Shown: positions 8,394 through 19,583 of the stretch, piece by piece | Layout of the letters: the number at the start of each line of letters is the position of its first letter | Position numbering within the stretch: the stretch's first letter is position 1 | Source: Affinibrenneria salicis | GTDB lineage: Bacteria > Pseudomonadota > Gammaproteobacteria > Enterobacterales > Enterobacteriaceae | Direction: 5' to 3' | Length of the DNA: 64,000 nucleotides | Assembly (NCBI RefSeq): GCF_008710095.1 | Contig: NZ_VYKJ01000004.1 | Location: 310,001 to 374,000, forward strand | Notes under the pieces: model-generated | Told to the model about the DNA's origin: nothing | Seen by the model: only the letters and a program-made list of their open reading frames with translations | The model's database searches: none | Position numbers and translations under genes: made by a program

Positions 8394-8846
8394 TCAGGGG
8401 GTCTGAAACCAGGCTTCCAGCCCGTCGGACTGGCCGTCCTTGCGGGTCAGGCAACTGACCCGCCAATAGTTATCTCCGTCCATTCGTATTGAGCACTGTC
8501 CCTCCTGATCCTCGTAGCGGGTCATCAACGCCAGCGTCTTATCCGGCCCGCAGCGCTCCAGCCAGGCTTCCCCCTGAATAACCTTGTCGCCTTCGGTTAA
8601 ACGCAGCGGATAATTTTGTGAATTGATACCGACCGTGAGCGAGGCGGAATACAGCGCGCCGCTGATCGGCCGTTTGCCGATCACGCGGTACTGGCCGGTG
8701 AGGCCGGCCGGGAATTCTTCATCCGGCGCGACGCGCCGGCAGAACTCTTCGCTGTAGCCAGCGGCGGGCAACAGCAGCATAGCGGCGGCCGCAGCGCTTA
8801 GCGCGAGCCGGCGGGCAGGGTGGAACAGAACGGGGAAAACCAGCAT
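8394..8846 (-). CDS. Small exported protein of unknown function
   Basis: 150 residues. GAGAG precedes the ATG. Residues about 1-31 form a Sec signal with a hydrophobic core (LALSAAAAAMLLLPAAGYS). The mature protein of about 119 residues has four cysteines (EEFCRR, ERCGPD, GQCSIR, VSCLTR), likely forming two disulfides, and alternating beta-strand-like segments such as YRVIGKRPISGALYSASLTV. No lipobox. No family recognised; it stands alone upstream of the convergent-side repeat region and shares direction with the flavin reductase gene, from which it is 85 bp away. Confidence 0.7.
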   Translation of the reverse strand: MLVFPVLFHPARRLALSAAAAAMLLLPAAGYSEEFCRRVAPDEEFPAGLTGQYRVIGKRPISGALYSASLTVGINSQNYPLRLTEGDKVIQGEAWLERCGPDKTLALMTRYEDQEGQCSIRMDGDNYWRVSCLTRKDGQSDGLEAWFQTP

Positions 8847-8930
8847 AGCGACTCTCTTTCAGTAAAAATAAAGGACGGCGGCGGGATTTTACCACCGCCG
8901 GCAAGGCGCCGATATCTCCTTCATGCGGCC

Positions 8931-9500
8931 TCAGGGGCGTACGGGATCGCCAATGGTATAGAAGTGACCGCCGGCGACATGGTGCAGGCTTTTCCAGCGC
9001 GCATCCGCGTTTTCAAACGTCCAGTGGCCGTCGCTGAACACGCGGCTATCCGCCCAGGCGCCGGTGACCTCGCCGATGAACAGGTCATAGACTTGCTGAT
9101 TGTGCGCTTCGGGGATCAACCGGCAGATCAGCCAGGCTGAACAGCCGGCCACCAGCGGTACGGGCTGTCCCGCAATGCGGAACAGTTCAACGTGGCTGCG
9201 CTGTAGTTTGTCCGGCACCTGATGCAGACTCTGGCTGCCGACCGCCCAGGTCAGCGCCAGCTGGCTCAGGTTAGGGATCTGAATGGCGAAATAGCCGCTG
9301 CGTTCGAGTAGTTCCCGGGTTTTGGCGATTTTGTCGATCACGACGGTGAGCTTCGGCGGGGTAAAATCCAGCGCGCAGGCCCAGGCGGCGGCCATCACGT
9401 CATCCGTACCGTTATAGCTGGCGGAGACCAGCACCGTCGGGCCGTGATTAATCAGTCTGACGGCCTTCTCCAGTTCGACTGGCGCAATATGTTTATCCAT
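8931..9500 (-). CDS. Flavin reductase-like domain protein
   Basis: 189 residues from the ATG at 9500; AAGGA lies 6 bases upstream, so the TTG two codons earlier is rejected. The segments GPTVLVSASYNGTDDVMAAAW, FTPPKLTVVIDKIAKTRELLE and GYFAIQIPN are the FMN-binding split-barrel fold of the flavin reductase family (HpaC/FRP-like and related flavoredoxins). Such proteins bind FMN and reduce it with NAD(P)H or transfer electrons; the specific partner is unknown. Cytoplasmic, no partner monooxygenase nearby. Confidence 0.82.
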   Translation of the reverse strand: MDKHIAPVELEKAVRLINHGPTVLVSASYNGTDDVMAAAWACALDFTPPKLTVVIDKIAKTRELLERSGYFAIQIPNLSQLALTWAVGSQSLHQVPDKLQRSHVELFRIAGQPVPLVAGCSAWLICRLIPEAHNQQVYDLFIGEVTGAWADSRVFSDGHWTFENADARWKSLHHVAGGHFYTIGDPVRP

Positions 9501-9879
9501 CTGCAATCCTTAAACGTGACGTTGTACGCGGGCCGCGTGCGAGGCGCGGCAGCCGGCGGATGAAGTTAAATACTGTGCAGAAGGAGGGGCGCCCTGGCAA
9601 TATGCTGGCGGACTATTTTGCCGCGCCACCGCCCGGCTTCCTCTGCCTGCCGCACGCGCGGCTAAACCGGCCGATATTTAGCACGCTAAGGTCATTTTTT
9701 TGCTATACCTGTCAGACGCGATTCGCGTCTCATCCCCGCCTGAGGCGCCGCCTTAATGTCGCTGTTTTCATCCCCGCGCATTGGGCCGGCGCGCGGGCTA
9801 AATCGGTCATCTGGCCCTGTGGGGCCGGCCGCGCCCGAAGTTTTTAACGTCTTAGACCTCATCGCTCAGGAGAATAAAC
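9501..9879. other. Divergent intergenic region
   Basis: Promoters of the flavin reductase-like gene (minus strand) and the alcohol dehydrogenase gene (plus strand) must lie here. I see no clear operator, hairpin terminator or coding frame. Confidence 0.5.
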
Positions 9880-10935
9880 ATGACAATGAAAGTGCTTGGT
9901 TACGCCGCTCAGTCCGCGCAGACTCCCCTTGCGCCTTTCCAGTTTGCTCGTCGCGATCCCCGCCCGGATGACGTGGTGATTGAGGTGCTGTATTGCGGCG
10001 TCTGTCACTCCGACCTGCACCAGGCCCGCAATGACTGGGGCATCAGCCAGTATCCGCTGATCCCCGGCCATGAGGTGATCGGGCGGGTGACGGCGGTAGG
10101 GGACAACGTGACCAAATTTAAGCCGGGCGATTACGCCGGCGTGGGCTGTATCGTCGACTCCTGCCGTGAGTGTCAGCCGTGCCGGCGCGGCCTTGAACAA
10201 TACTGTGAAGAAGGGCCGGTACAGACCTATAACGATACCGATCGTCATGACCACATGCCGACCTACGGCGGCTATTCGCAGAGCATCGTCTCCAGCGAGG
10301 ATTTTGTGTTGAAGGTCCCGGCCGGCATGGATTTGAAAGGCGCCGCCCCGCTGCTGTGCGCGGGCATTACTACCTGGTCTCCGCTGCGTCACTGGCAGGT
10401 GGGCAAAGGCAGTAAAGTCGCGGTGGTGGGACTGGGCGGTCTCGGCCATATGGCGCTGAAGCTGGCCGCCGCGCTGGGTGCGGAAGTGACCCTGTTCACC
10501 CGCTCGCCGGATAAGGAAGCCGACGCGCGGCGCCTGGGCGCGCATCACATCGTGTTGTCGACCGACGACGAGCAGCTGGCGTCGGTGACGGGGCAGTTTG
10601 ATCTGATTATCGATACCGTCCCTTATGAACACGACATCAACCCCTATATGCCGACGCTGACGCTGGACGGTACGCTGGTGTTTGTCGGGCTGCTGGGCAA
10701 TATCAACCCGATGCTCAACACGGTCTCGATGATCATGGGACGTCGTTCGGTGGCCGGGTCGGCTATCGGCGGCATTGCTGAAACGCAGGAGATGCTGGAT
10801 TTTTGCGCGGAGCACGGCATCGCGGCCGATGTGGAGATGATCAAAATGCAGGAGATCAACCAGGCGTATGAGCGCATGCTGAAAAGCGATGTGAAATATC
10901 GCTTCGTCATCGATATGGTCTCTCTGCAGGCTTAG
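9880..10935 (+). CDS. Zinc-dependent NADP alcohol/aldehyde dehydrogenase, YahK type
   Basis: 351 residues with CAGGAG before the ATG. Medium-chain dehydrogenase: catalytic zinc ligands in CGVCHSD and PGHEVIG, structural zinc cysteines in CRECQPCRRGLEQYC, and cofactor fold GLGGLGHMALKLA with a TRSPDK segment typical of NADP preference. The pattern and the DPRPDDVVIEV start are those of the cinnamyl alcohol dehydrogenase/YahK branch, which reduces a broad range of aldehydes in the cytoplasm. It stands alone; the physiological substrate is not evident. Confidence 0.9.
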   Translation: MTMKVLGYAAQSAQTPLAPFQFARRDPRPDDVVIEVLYCGVCHSDLHQARNDWGISQYPLIPGHEVIGRVTAVGDNVTKFKPGDYAGVGCIVDSCRECQPCRRGLEQYCEEGPVQTYNDTDRHDHMPTYGGYSQSIVSSEDFVLKVPAGMDLKGAAPLLCAGITTWSPLRHWQVGKGSKVAVVGLGGLGHMALKLAAALGAEVTLFTRSPDKEADARRLGAHHIVLSTDDEQLASVTGQFDLIIDTVPYEHDINPYMPTLTLDGTLVFVGLLGNINPMLNTVSMIMGRRSVAGSAIGGIAETQEMLDFCAEHGIAADVEMIKMQEINQAYERMLKSDVKYRFVIDMVSLQA

Positions 10936-11013
10936 CCGGCGCGCCGTCGCGCGTACCGTCGGGGCGATTAGCGGGCGGCGCCGCGGGGGAGCGTCCGGCG
11001 AGCGCGCAGGGCG

Positions 11014-11952
11014 CTACTGCGCGACGGGCGGCGTCCAGATGGCGTCGTTGATCTGTAACGGTTTCGGGATCAGACCCAGTTCGGCAAAGGTATCGGCGAT
11101 ACTCTGCTGATAGTCTGCGACGTCGGGGGTAATAAACCGTGCGTCGTATTGTTGCCGTTCAACCGCGATGCGCGCGATATCTTCCGGCAGCCCCAGCAGC
11201 GGCGCGATCTGACGGGTCACCTGCTGCGGGTTCTGCTTCGCCTGGCTGCCGATCTGGCGGATTTCATCGATCAGCGCGATGATGACCTGCGGATGCCGGC
11301 GGGCGAACGGCCGGGTCGCCAGATAGTACTGATAGTTGTTGACGATAGCGCGCCCGTCGCGCAACGTGCGCGCTTTCAGCTGTTGTTCCGCTGCGGCGTA
11401 GAAGGGATCCCAGATGACCCAGGCGTCGACGCTGCCGCGCTCAAAAGCGGCGCGGGCATCGGACGGCGGCAGATAGACCGCGTTAATGTCCTGCCAGTTC
11501 AGACCGACTTCGCGCAGCGCTTCCACCAGCAGGTAGTGTACGTTGGAGCCCTTGTTCAGCGCGACCTTTTTGCCTTTCAGCTCCGCTACCGTGCGCAGAG
11601 GCGAATGCTCCGGCACCAGAATGGCTTCGGCGGTCGGCGAAGCCGGTTCATAAGCGACATAGGCCAGATCGGCGCCGGCGGCCTGAGCGAACACCGGCGG
11701 GGTTTCCCCGGTGAAGCCGAAATCGATGGCGCCGACGTTCAGCCCTTCCAGCAGTTGCGGGCCGCCGGGAAATTCGGTCCACTTTACCTCAACGCCTTGC
11801 GCGGCCAGGCGTTTTTCCAGCGACCCCGCGCTTTTAAGCAGCACCAGCGTGACGGCGGATTTCTGGTAGCCGATACGCAAGGTATCTGCGCCCCAGGCGC
11901 CGAGAGAAAACGTCAGCAATAATAATGTCGGCAGAATGCGGTTACGGAGCAT
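11014..11952 (-). CDS. ssuA: Aliphatic sulfonate ABC transporter substrate-binding protein (SsuA-like)
   Basis: 312 residues. Residues 1-21 are a Sec signal (LPTLLLLTFSLGAWGA), then the NMT1/SsuA periplasmic binding fold: LRIGYQKSAVTLVLLK, EWTEFPGGPQLLEGLNVGAI-like block, DFGFTGETPP, LKGKKVALNKGSN and AFERGSVDAWVIWDPF. In E. coli SsuA delivers alkanesulfonates to SsuBC for use as a sulfur source. The ssuE, ssuD, ssuC and ssuB genes are absent from the neighbourhood, so this copy is an orphan or serves a distant transporter. A related substrate such as taurine cannot be excluded. Confidence 0.85.
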   Translation of the reverse strand: MLRNRILPTLLLLTFSLGAWGADTLRIGYQKSAVTLVLLKSAGSLEKRLAAQGVEVKWTEFPGGPQLLEGLNVGAIDFGFTGETPPVFAQAAGADLAYVAYEPASPTAEAILVPEHSPLRTVAELKGKKVALNKGSNVHYLLVEALREVGLNWQDINAVYLPPSDARAAFERGSVDAWVIWDPFYAAAEQQLKARTLRDGRAIVNNYQYYLATRPFARRHPQVIIALIDEIRQIGSQAKQNPQQVTRQIAPLLGLPEDIARIAVERQQYDARFITPDVADYQQSIADTFAELGLIPKPLQINDAIWTPPVAQ

Positions 11953-12366
11953 GATGGCGCTTCCCGTTGATGAAAAAGTAAAAATGATAAAAAAGAGTAC
12001 CAGCGGAACATATTGATTTATAAATGCTATTTTAAACTATCGGCAGAATAATATTGTCTATAGAAAACGCGCGGGCAGGCCGCGCGCGCTTTCTGTCAAT
12101 ATCCTTCCATTTAACCCTCCCGTTTAGCGCATCATCCGACTTTCGGCGTAGCGGATTCAGCGCTCCGCCGCCCGCGTCGCTGATGCCAGCGACCGCCCGC
12201 TACAGCCACGCCGACGGACGACCTTAGCCTCTTTCTGTCCGGATGCGCTGTCAACAGCGGCACGCCGGGATCGCGGATACTTCGGAGCAGAGCGTTCCGG
12301 CCGCATTCTCATAACTGTGAGCCATCGCAAGTTTTGCTAATCGCGCAGTCGCAGGCGCTGAAAGGG
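11953..12366. other. Divergent region upstream of ssuA-like gene and ybiY
   Basis: Just upstream of the minus-strand gene is an AT-rich stretch (11975-12060) likely to carry its promoter. A strong palindromic hairpin, AGAAAACGCGCG with CGCGCGCTTTCT, spans 12062-12094. No coding frame was seen. Confidence 0.5.
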
Positions 12367-12380
12367 TTGATACAGATCAA
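12367..12380. promoter_or_regulatory. FNR box upstream of the glycyl-radical operon
   Basis: TTGATACAGATCAA is a perfect match to the FNR consensus TTGAT-N4-ATCAA. Its centre is about 65 bp before the ybiY ATG, so with a promoter between them it would sit near -41.5, the usual activation position. Anaerobic activation fits the oxygen sensitivity of the encoded enzyme. Confidence 0.8.
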
Positions 12381-12438
12381 TTTTACTTTCTTTCGAAAGT
12401 TATTTAATTTTCGTACGGAATTAAAAGGGATTCTGACG

Positions 12439-13338
12439 ATGATATTCAATATCCAGCGCTACTCGACACATGACGGACCGGGCATCAGGACCGTCGTCTT
12501 TCTCAAGGGCTGCTCGCTGGGGTGCCGCTGGTGTCAGAATCCGGAAAGTCGCTCGGCGAAGCAAGAATTGCTGTTTGACGCAAGGTTATGTCTGGCGGGG
12601 TGCGATCTTTGTCAACGCGCCGCGCCGGCGGTGATTAACCGAACGCTGAACGGCGTCGTTATCGATCGCCGCGGACTGGAGGAACGGCACTTTCTTGCTC
12701 TGCGCGACTGCTGTCCGACGCAGGCGCTGACGGTGTGCGGCGACGAGAGCGATGTCGATGACATCATGGCGGCGGTATTGCGCGATAAACCGTTTTATTT
12801 GCGCAGCGGCGGCGGCATTACGCTTTCCGGCGGGGAGCCGTTTATGCAGCCGGCGCTGGCGCAGGCGCTGTTCAGCCGCAGTCGGCAGGCCGGCATCCAC
12901 ACCGCGGTGGAGACCTGCCTGCACGTCCCCTGGCGCTATATCGCGCCGTCATTAGACGACATCGATCTGTTTCTGGCCGATTTGAAACATACCAACCGCG
13001 AGCGATTCAGAACATGGACCAACGGTTCGGCGCAGCGGGCGATGACCAACTTAACCCGCCTGGCGCGGGCGGGAAAAGCGCTGGTGATCCGCGTGCCGTT
13101 GGTGCCCGGCTTCAACGCGGACGAGGCATCGGTAAGGGCGATAATCGATTTCGCCGCCGATGAATTAGGCGTCGCCGACATCCATTTTCTGCCGTACCAC
13201 ACGCTGGGCATGAATAAGTATCATCTGCTGGATCAACCTTATCTGGCTGCGGATAAACCGCTCGACGACCCTGAACTGCTTGCTTTCGCAGAAAACTATG
13301 CGCGAGCCAAAGGGTTAACGGCGACACTGAGAGGATAG
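12439..13338 (+). CDS. ybiY: Glycyl-radical enzyme activase, YbiY type (radical SAM)
   Basis: 299 residues from the ATG at 12439, preceded by AAAAGGGA; the longer in-frame start at 12334 would run through the FNR box and has no family similarity. The radical SAM motif is CSLGCRWC near residues 30-37, after [16 protein letters not shown]. An inserted ferredoxin-like segment carries CLAGCDLC and a later DCCPTQAL, which is fewer cysteines than in activases with two extra clusters. [11 protein letters not shown] and the downstream strand-helix units are intact. It uses S-adenosylmethionine to abstract a hydrogen from the glycine of its partner enzyme encoded 4 bp downstream. In E. coli the order is ybiW-ybiY; here it is reversed. 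Confidence 0.92.
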   Translation: MIFNIQRYSTHDGPGIRTVVFLKGCSLGCRWCQNPESRSAKQELLFDARLCLAGCDLCQRAAPAVINRTLNGVVIDRRGLEERHFLALRDCCPTQALTVCGDESDVDDIMAAVLRDKPFYLRSGGGITLSGGEPFMQPALAQALFSRSRQAGIHTAVETCLHVPWRYIAPSLDDIDLFLADLKHTNRERFRTWTNGSAQRAMTNLTRLARAGKALVIRVPLVPGFNADEASVRAIIDFAADELGVADIHFLPYHTLGMNKYHLLDQPYLAADKPLDDPELLAFAENYARAKGLTATLRG

Positions 13339-13342
13339 ACCC

Positions 13343-15775
13343 ATGACCACCCTGAACCTGGCCGCACTGAGCGATCGTATCAACACGCATAAAAATGCAT
13401 TGATTCATATTGTTAAGCCGCCGGTTTGTACCGAGCGCGCGCAGCACTATACGGCGGTTTATCAGATGAATATGGATAAACCGGTTCCCGTACGGCGGGC
13501 GCTGGCGCTGGCCAGCCATCTGTCCAGCCGCACGGTCTGGATAAAACACGATGAGCTGATCGTCGGCAATCAGGCGAGCGAGGTGCGCGCGGCGCCGATC
13601 TTCCCGGAATACACCGTGAGCTGGATTGAAAAGGAAATCGATGAGCTGGCCGATCGCCCCGGCGCCGGCTTCTCCGTCAGCGAGGCGAATAAACGCATCC
13701 TGCATCAGATCTGTCCGTGGTGGCGCGGGCAGACGGTGCAGGACCGCTGCTACGGCATGTTTACCCACGAGCAGAAAGCGCTGCTGGCCAGCGGCATTAT
13801 CAAGGCCGAAGGCAATATGACCTCCGGCGACGCGCATCTGGCCGTCAACTATCCGTTGCTGCTGGAGATCGGTCTGGACGGGCTGCGCGACAAGGTGAAA
13901 GCGCGCCGTCGCCGCATTAATCTGACGGTGCTGGACGATCTGCACAGCGAGCAGTTCCTGAAGGCGGTGGATATCACTCTTGAGGCGTTGAGCAACCATA
14001 TTATCCGCTATGCTTACCTGGCCCAAAATATGGCGACCAGCGAAACGCGCGAATGGCGGCGGGACGAACTGCTGCTGATCGCGGAAAACTGCGAACGGAT
14101 TGCGCACGAGCCGCCGCGCACCTTTCATCAGGCGCTGCAGCTATGCTATTTCGTCCAGTTGGTGCTGCAAATCGAATCCAACGGCCACTCGGTGTCCTTC
14201 GGGCGCATGGACCAGTATCTTTATCCCTACTATCGGCGCGATGTCGAACTGCGGCAGACGCTGACGCGGGAACACGCCATCGAACTGCTGCAGAGCTGCT
14301 GGCTGAAGCTGCTCGAGGTGAACAAAATTCGCTCCGGTTCGCATTCCAAAGCGTCCGCCGGCAGCCCGCTGTATCAAAACGTGACCATCGGCGGACAGAA
14401 TCTGCTCAACGGCGCGGCCGTCGACGCTGTCAACCCGTTGTCCTACGCTATTCTGGAATCGTGTGGCCGCCTGCGCTCGACGCAGCCCAATCTGAGCGTG
14501 CGCTATCATGCCGGCATCAGCGATGACTTCCTGGACGCCTGCGTTCAGGTCATCCGCTGCGGGTTCGGTATGCCGGCGTTCAATAACGATGAAATCGTTA
14601 TTCCCGAATTTATTAAGCTGGGCGTAGCGCCGGAAGATGCCTATCAATACGCGGCGATCGGGTGTATTGAAACGGCGGTCGGCGGCAAATGGGGGTATCG
14701 CTGTACCGGCATGAGCTTCATTAACTTCGCCAGGGTGATGCTGGCGGCGCTGGAAGGGGGGAAAGACGCCACCAGCGGCAAGGTATTCCTGCCGCAGGCG
14801 CAGGCGCTGTCGCGCGGCAACTTCGCCGGTTTTGATCAGGTGATGCAGGCATGGGATGCGCAACTGCGCTATTACACGCGCAAATCGATAGAGATTGAAT
14901 ATGTGGTGGACACCGTGCTGGAAGAGAACGCACACGATATTCTCTGCTCGGCGCTGGTGGATGATTGTATTGAGCGCGGCAAGAGCATTAAACAGGGCGG
15001 CGCCAAATATGACTGGGTATCCGGGCTGCAGGTGGGCATCGCCAATTTGGGCAACAGTCTGGCCGCGGTGAAAAAACTGGTTTTCGGGCAGGGCGTGATC
15101 GGTCAGCAGCAATTGGCGCAGGCGCTGGCCAGCGATTTTGACGGTCTGACCAACGAGCAACTGCGCCAGCGGCTGGTGAACAACGCGCCGAAATACGGCA
15201 ACGACGACGACGATGTGGATGCGCTGCTGGTGCGCGCCTACCAGACCTATATCGACGAGATTAAGCGTTATCATAATCCACGCTATGGCCGCGGGCCGAT
15301 TGGCGGCAACTATTATGCCGGCACCTCCTCGATTTCCGCCAATGTGCCGTTCGGCGCCGCCACCATGGCGACGCCCGACGGGCGCAAAGCCGGCGCGCCG
15401 CTGGCAGAGGGCGCGAGTCCCGCCTCCGGCACCGACCATTTAGGGCCGACGGCGGTCATCAGTTCGATCGGCAAATTGCCGACCGGTTCGATCCTCGGCG
15501 GGGTGCTGCTGAATCAGAAACTCAATCCATCGACGCTGGACAATCCGCGCGATCGCCAGAAACTGATGATTCTGCTGCGCACCTTCTTTGAAGAACATAA
15601 GGGATGGCATATCCAGTATAATATCGTGTCGCGCGACACGCTGATCGCGGCGAAAAAGCAGCCGGATCGGTATCGCGACCTGGTGGTGCGGGTGGCCGGC
15701 TACTCGGCGTTTTTTACCGCGCTGTCGTCCGATACGCAGGATGATATTATCGCCAGAACGGAACATACGCTCTGA
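13343..15775 (+). CDS. ybiW: YbiW-type glycyl radical enzyme (pyruvate formate-lyase-like)
   Basis: 810 residues, the same length as E. coli YbiW and very similar throughout (for example KPPVCTERAQHY, WWRGQTVQDRCYGMF, SGSHSKASAGSPLYQN). The active-site cysteine loop reads GCIETAVGG and the C-terminal glycyl radical loop RVAGYSAFF (Gly near 787). GCxE rather than the double Cys of true pyruvate formate-lyase puts it in the YbiW/PflD branch, whose physiological reaction is not settled; acyl-formate lyase or dehydratase chemistry is possible. AGAGGA precedes the ATG and it is coupled to the activase upstream. Cytoplasmic and strictly anaerobic in activity. A strong terminator follows directly. 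Confidence 0.93.
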   Translation: MTTLNLAALSDRINTHKNALIHIVKPPVCTERAQHYTAVYQMNMDKPVPVRRALALASHLSSRTVWIKHDELIVGNQASEVRAAPIFPEYTVSWIEKEIDELADRPGAGFSVSEANKRILHQICPWWRGQTVQDRCYGMFTHEQKALLASGIIKAEGNMTSGDAHLAVNYPLLLEIGLDGLRDKVKARRRRINLTVLDDLHSEQFLKAVDITLEALSNHIIRYAYLAQNMATSETREWRRDELLLIAENCERIAHEPPRTFHQALQLCYFVQLVLQIESNGHSVSFGRMDQYLYPYYRRDVELRQTLTREHAIELLQSCWLKLLEVNKIRSGSHSKASAGSPLYQNVTIGGQNLLNGAAVDAVNPLSYAILESCGRLRSTQPNLSVRYHAGISDDFLDACVQVIRCGFGMPAFNNDEIVIPEFIKLGVAPEDAYQYAAIGCIETAVGGKWGYRCTGMSFINFARVMLAALEGGKDATSGKVFLPQAQALSRGNFAGFDQVMQAWDAQLRYYTRKSIEIEYVVDTVLEENAHDILCSALVDDCIERGKSIKQGGAKYDWVSGLQVGIANLGNSLAAVKKLVFGQGVIGQQQLAQALASDFDGLTNEQLRQRLVNNAPKYGNDDDDVDALLVRAYQTYIDEIKRYHNPRYGRGPIGGNYYAGTSSISANVPFGAATMATPDGRKAGAPLAEGASPASGTDHLGPTAVISSIGKLPTGSILGGVLLNQKLNPSTLDNPRDRQKLMILLRTFFEEHKGWHIQYNIVSRDTLIAAKKQPDRYRDLVVRVAGYSAFFTALSSDTQDDIIARTEHTL

Positions 15776-15780
15776 ACGGG

Positions 15781-15808
15781 GCGGGCGGCAGAGGCCGCCC
15801 GCTCTTTT
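15781..15808 (+). terminator. Intrinsic terminator of the ybiYW operon
   Basis: Perfect 9-bp stem GCGGGCGGC/GCCGCCCGC with loop AGAG, followed by TCTTTTAT, five bases after the ybiW stop codon. Confidence 0.9.
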
Positions 15809-15885
15809 ATCGGCGCCAGGCCGGCGCGGGCGCTTATCGCTTTATGCTATAGTCCGGGTCGTCCAGCAATTGGTTATCGGCGACT

Positions 15886-16653
15886 ATGAATACACGTCAG
15901 CAAAATATTTTGCAGGTGGTTAACCAGCGCAAAAGCGTCAGCGTCAGCGAACTGGCGCAGATCTCCGGCGTCTCGGTGGTCACTATTCGTCAGGATCTCA
16001 ACGCGCTGGAGCGCGGCAGCTATCTGAAACGGGTGCACGGCTACGCGGTGGCGATGGAAAGCGACGACGTCGACGCGCGTATGCAGACCAATTTCCAGTT
16101 GAAAAAATCGCTGGCCGAGTACGCCGCCTCGCTGGTCGCCGAAGGCGAGTCGGTGTTTATCGAAGGCGGCAGCGCCAACGCGCTGCTGGCGCGTTATCTG
16201 GCGCAATCCCGTCGGGTTACGATTATCACGGTCAGCTGCTATATCGCTCATTTGCTGAAGGACACCGACTGCGATGTGATTATTCCCGGCGGCTTTTACC
16301 AGAAGAGCAGCGAGTCGGTGGTCGGCCCGCTGACGCGCAGCGCTATTCAACTGGTGCATTTCCGCAAGGCCTTTATCGGCATTGATGGCTATCATGAAGA
16401 TACCGGTTTCACCGGACGCGACATGATGCGCAGCGATGTGGTCAGCGCGGTGCTGGACAAAGGCGTGGAGACTATCGCCCTGACCGATTCCAGTAAATTC
16501 GGTCTTATCCAGCCCTACGCCCTCACTTCACAGCATCAAATCAGCCGCGTGGTCACGGACGATGCGCTGTCCGCCGCCTACCGCGCCAGTCTGGCCGGGC
16601 TTGGTATTCGCTGCGATATCGTCACCGAAGAGGGGCGATCGCCCGCCGGATGA
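15886..16653 (+). CDS. yciT: DeoR-family transcriptional regulator, YciT-like
   Basis: 255 residues. N-terminal winged helix with [24 protein letters not shown] (about 18-41), followed by the DeoR sensor domain with [48 protein letters not shown] and ALTDSSKFG. The sensor domain of the family binds a phosphorylated sugar. The sequence follows E. coli YciT closely, including GRDMM and the SDDV segment after the HTH. Its own promoter must lie in the 75 bp after the ybiW terminator; a link to the glycyl-radical operon is possible but unproven. Convergent with hutU. Confidence 0.88.
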   Translation: MNTRQQNILQVVNQRKSVSVSELAQISGVSVVTIRQDLNALERGSYLKRVHGYAVAMESDDVDARMQTNFQLKKSLAEYAASLVAEGESVFIEGGSANALLARYLAQSRRVTIITVSCYIAHLLKDTDCDVIIPGGFYQKSSESVVGPLTRSAIQLVHFRKAFIGIDGYHEDTGFTGRDMMRSDVVSAVLDKGVETIALTDSSKFGLIQPYALTSQHQISRVVTDDALSAAYRASLAGLGIRCDIVTEEGRSPAG

Positions 16654-16695
16654 TGCGCCCCCGGGCCGGCGTGAAACGTCATGCGTACGGCGCGG

Positions 16696-18384
<1,689 letters not shown>

Positions 18385-18855
18385 CTTTTCCTTCTGCAGA
18401 ACAAACGGTTTAACGGGAGCTATCCGGCCCCGGACATTCAGACTGGCGGATGCGCCACCCGGCGCGCGCAATCCTCATCGTCGCGCCGTTAAGGTCGGCG
18501 CGGCGCGGGCAATAAAGCGTTTTAGCGCGCGCGGCGATCGCTCCGCAGGGCGTCTTCTCTGCGCGCGCGAGGCGATGCTGGACGGCGGCGGCGCGCCATC
18601 GGCTATCGTTCCGCCGGCTTACGTTGTCAATCCTGCGCGCCGCTATGCAGTCGTTTCCTTGCTCGCTTGTATCATCTTGTATATACAAGAGTAATCAAGC
18701 AAATGCTGTGCCAGATAAATAAATATGTTTTATATCAATTAATTAAGTGATATGGCGCGGGACGGCTGGCGGGGAAAAAGACCGGCGCTGCACCATACAC
18801 GGACCTTTTGGCCGTTTTGGGGCACGCCGACGGAGCAGCGCGCCCGGGCGTCGGG
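18385..18855. other. hutU leader and hutD-hutU intergenic region
   Basis: A 471-bp gap on the minus-strand side of hutU. It contains the HutC palindrome listed separately and an AT-rich block at 18700-18750. The 290 bp between palindrome and hutU encode no recognisable protein and are GC-rich. Confidence 0.5.
18675..18690. promoter_or_regulatory. HutC operator upstream of hutU
   Basis: TCTTGTATATACAAGA is a perfect 16-bp palindrome containing TGTATATACA, the core of known enteric hut operators bound by HutC. Urocanate released repression is known for this regulator. Confidence 0.85.
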
Positions 18856-19407
18856 TTAACCGATCGCCTGCCGCGGGATGATGCTGGCGAACAGCAGCTG
18901 CGCATCGGCGGAATGCGGGATGAACGCCGCGCCGTCCTGCAGCCACCATGCGCCCTGTCCGGCGCTCAGCGGCCGGCCGGCCGCGCGCCACTGGCCGGCG
19001 ATAACCCACGCGACGCCGGTCTCGGCCCGTTGCGTTTCGCCGCTGACGCAAACGCGCGCGCTAAAACTATCGCGCGCGGTCATGATGTTGAAATCGAGGC
19101 TGGCGTCGCCGTGCAGTCGCGCGTAGACCGACTCTTCGCCGGCAAAGCAAAAAGGCTGATTCACCCGCAGGGCATGGGGCGGTTTACCGTCGAATTCGAG
19201 TTCGACGCCGTCGCCCTGCAGCAGGGTGATCACCCGGTCGGTGGCGGGAAAGCGCGAGAACGCGCCGCTGGCGGAGATGGTCGCGATACTGGCGCGCCAG
19301 CCAAAAGTATCCTGCCCGGCGGGAAAACGGACGATTTCCCGCGTTTCGCCGCCGCCGTTGCGCCAGCGGCTTACCGGCAGGTCGCGCAGATGGAAAAAAT
19401 GCATCAT
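18856..19407 (-). CDS. hutD: HutD family protein
   Basis: 183 residues; AAGGT lies 7 bases before the ATG. The N-terminus, FFHLRDLPVSRWRNGGGETREI, and the segments FGWRASIATISASGAFSRFP, ITLLQGDGVELEF and FNIMTARD identify HutD, a cytosolic bicupin. In Pseudomonas HutD moderates hut operon expression, probably by binding formiminoglutamate or urocanate; it is not an enzyme of the pathway. It lies between hutI and hutU and is transcribed towards hutU, with a 471-bp gap between the two. Confidence 0.9.
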   Translation of the reverse strand: MMHFFHLRDLPVSRWRNGGGETREIVRFPAGQDTFGWRASIATISASGAFSRFPATDRVITLLQGDGVELEFDGKPPHALRVNQPFCFAGEESVYARLHGDASLDFNIMTARDSFSARVCVSGETQRAETGVAWVIAGQWRAAGRPLSAGQGAWWLQDGAAFIPHSADAQLLFASIIPRQAIG

Positions 19408-19583
19408 AACAGTACCTTCATAACGTCATGGACATGGGCGTCGCGGGCCTCTTTATCGGCGAGGCGGCCCTGGCGGCACGGCAGATCGCCGCCCGAATGC
19501 TCTGCGCTGGTCGCGGTGCGATTCCGCCGCCGGTCGCGCAGCCGCTGACCATACTCCAGTCAGCGCGGTTGTTCCACCGTATC

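Noticed and set aside
12334..12438. Longer N-terminus for YbiY starting at 12334
   Set aside because: The extension would cover the FNR box and lacks family similarity; the ATG at 12439 has a good ribosome site.
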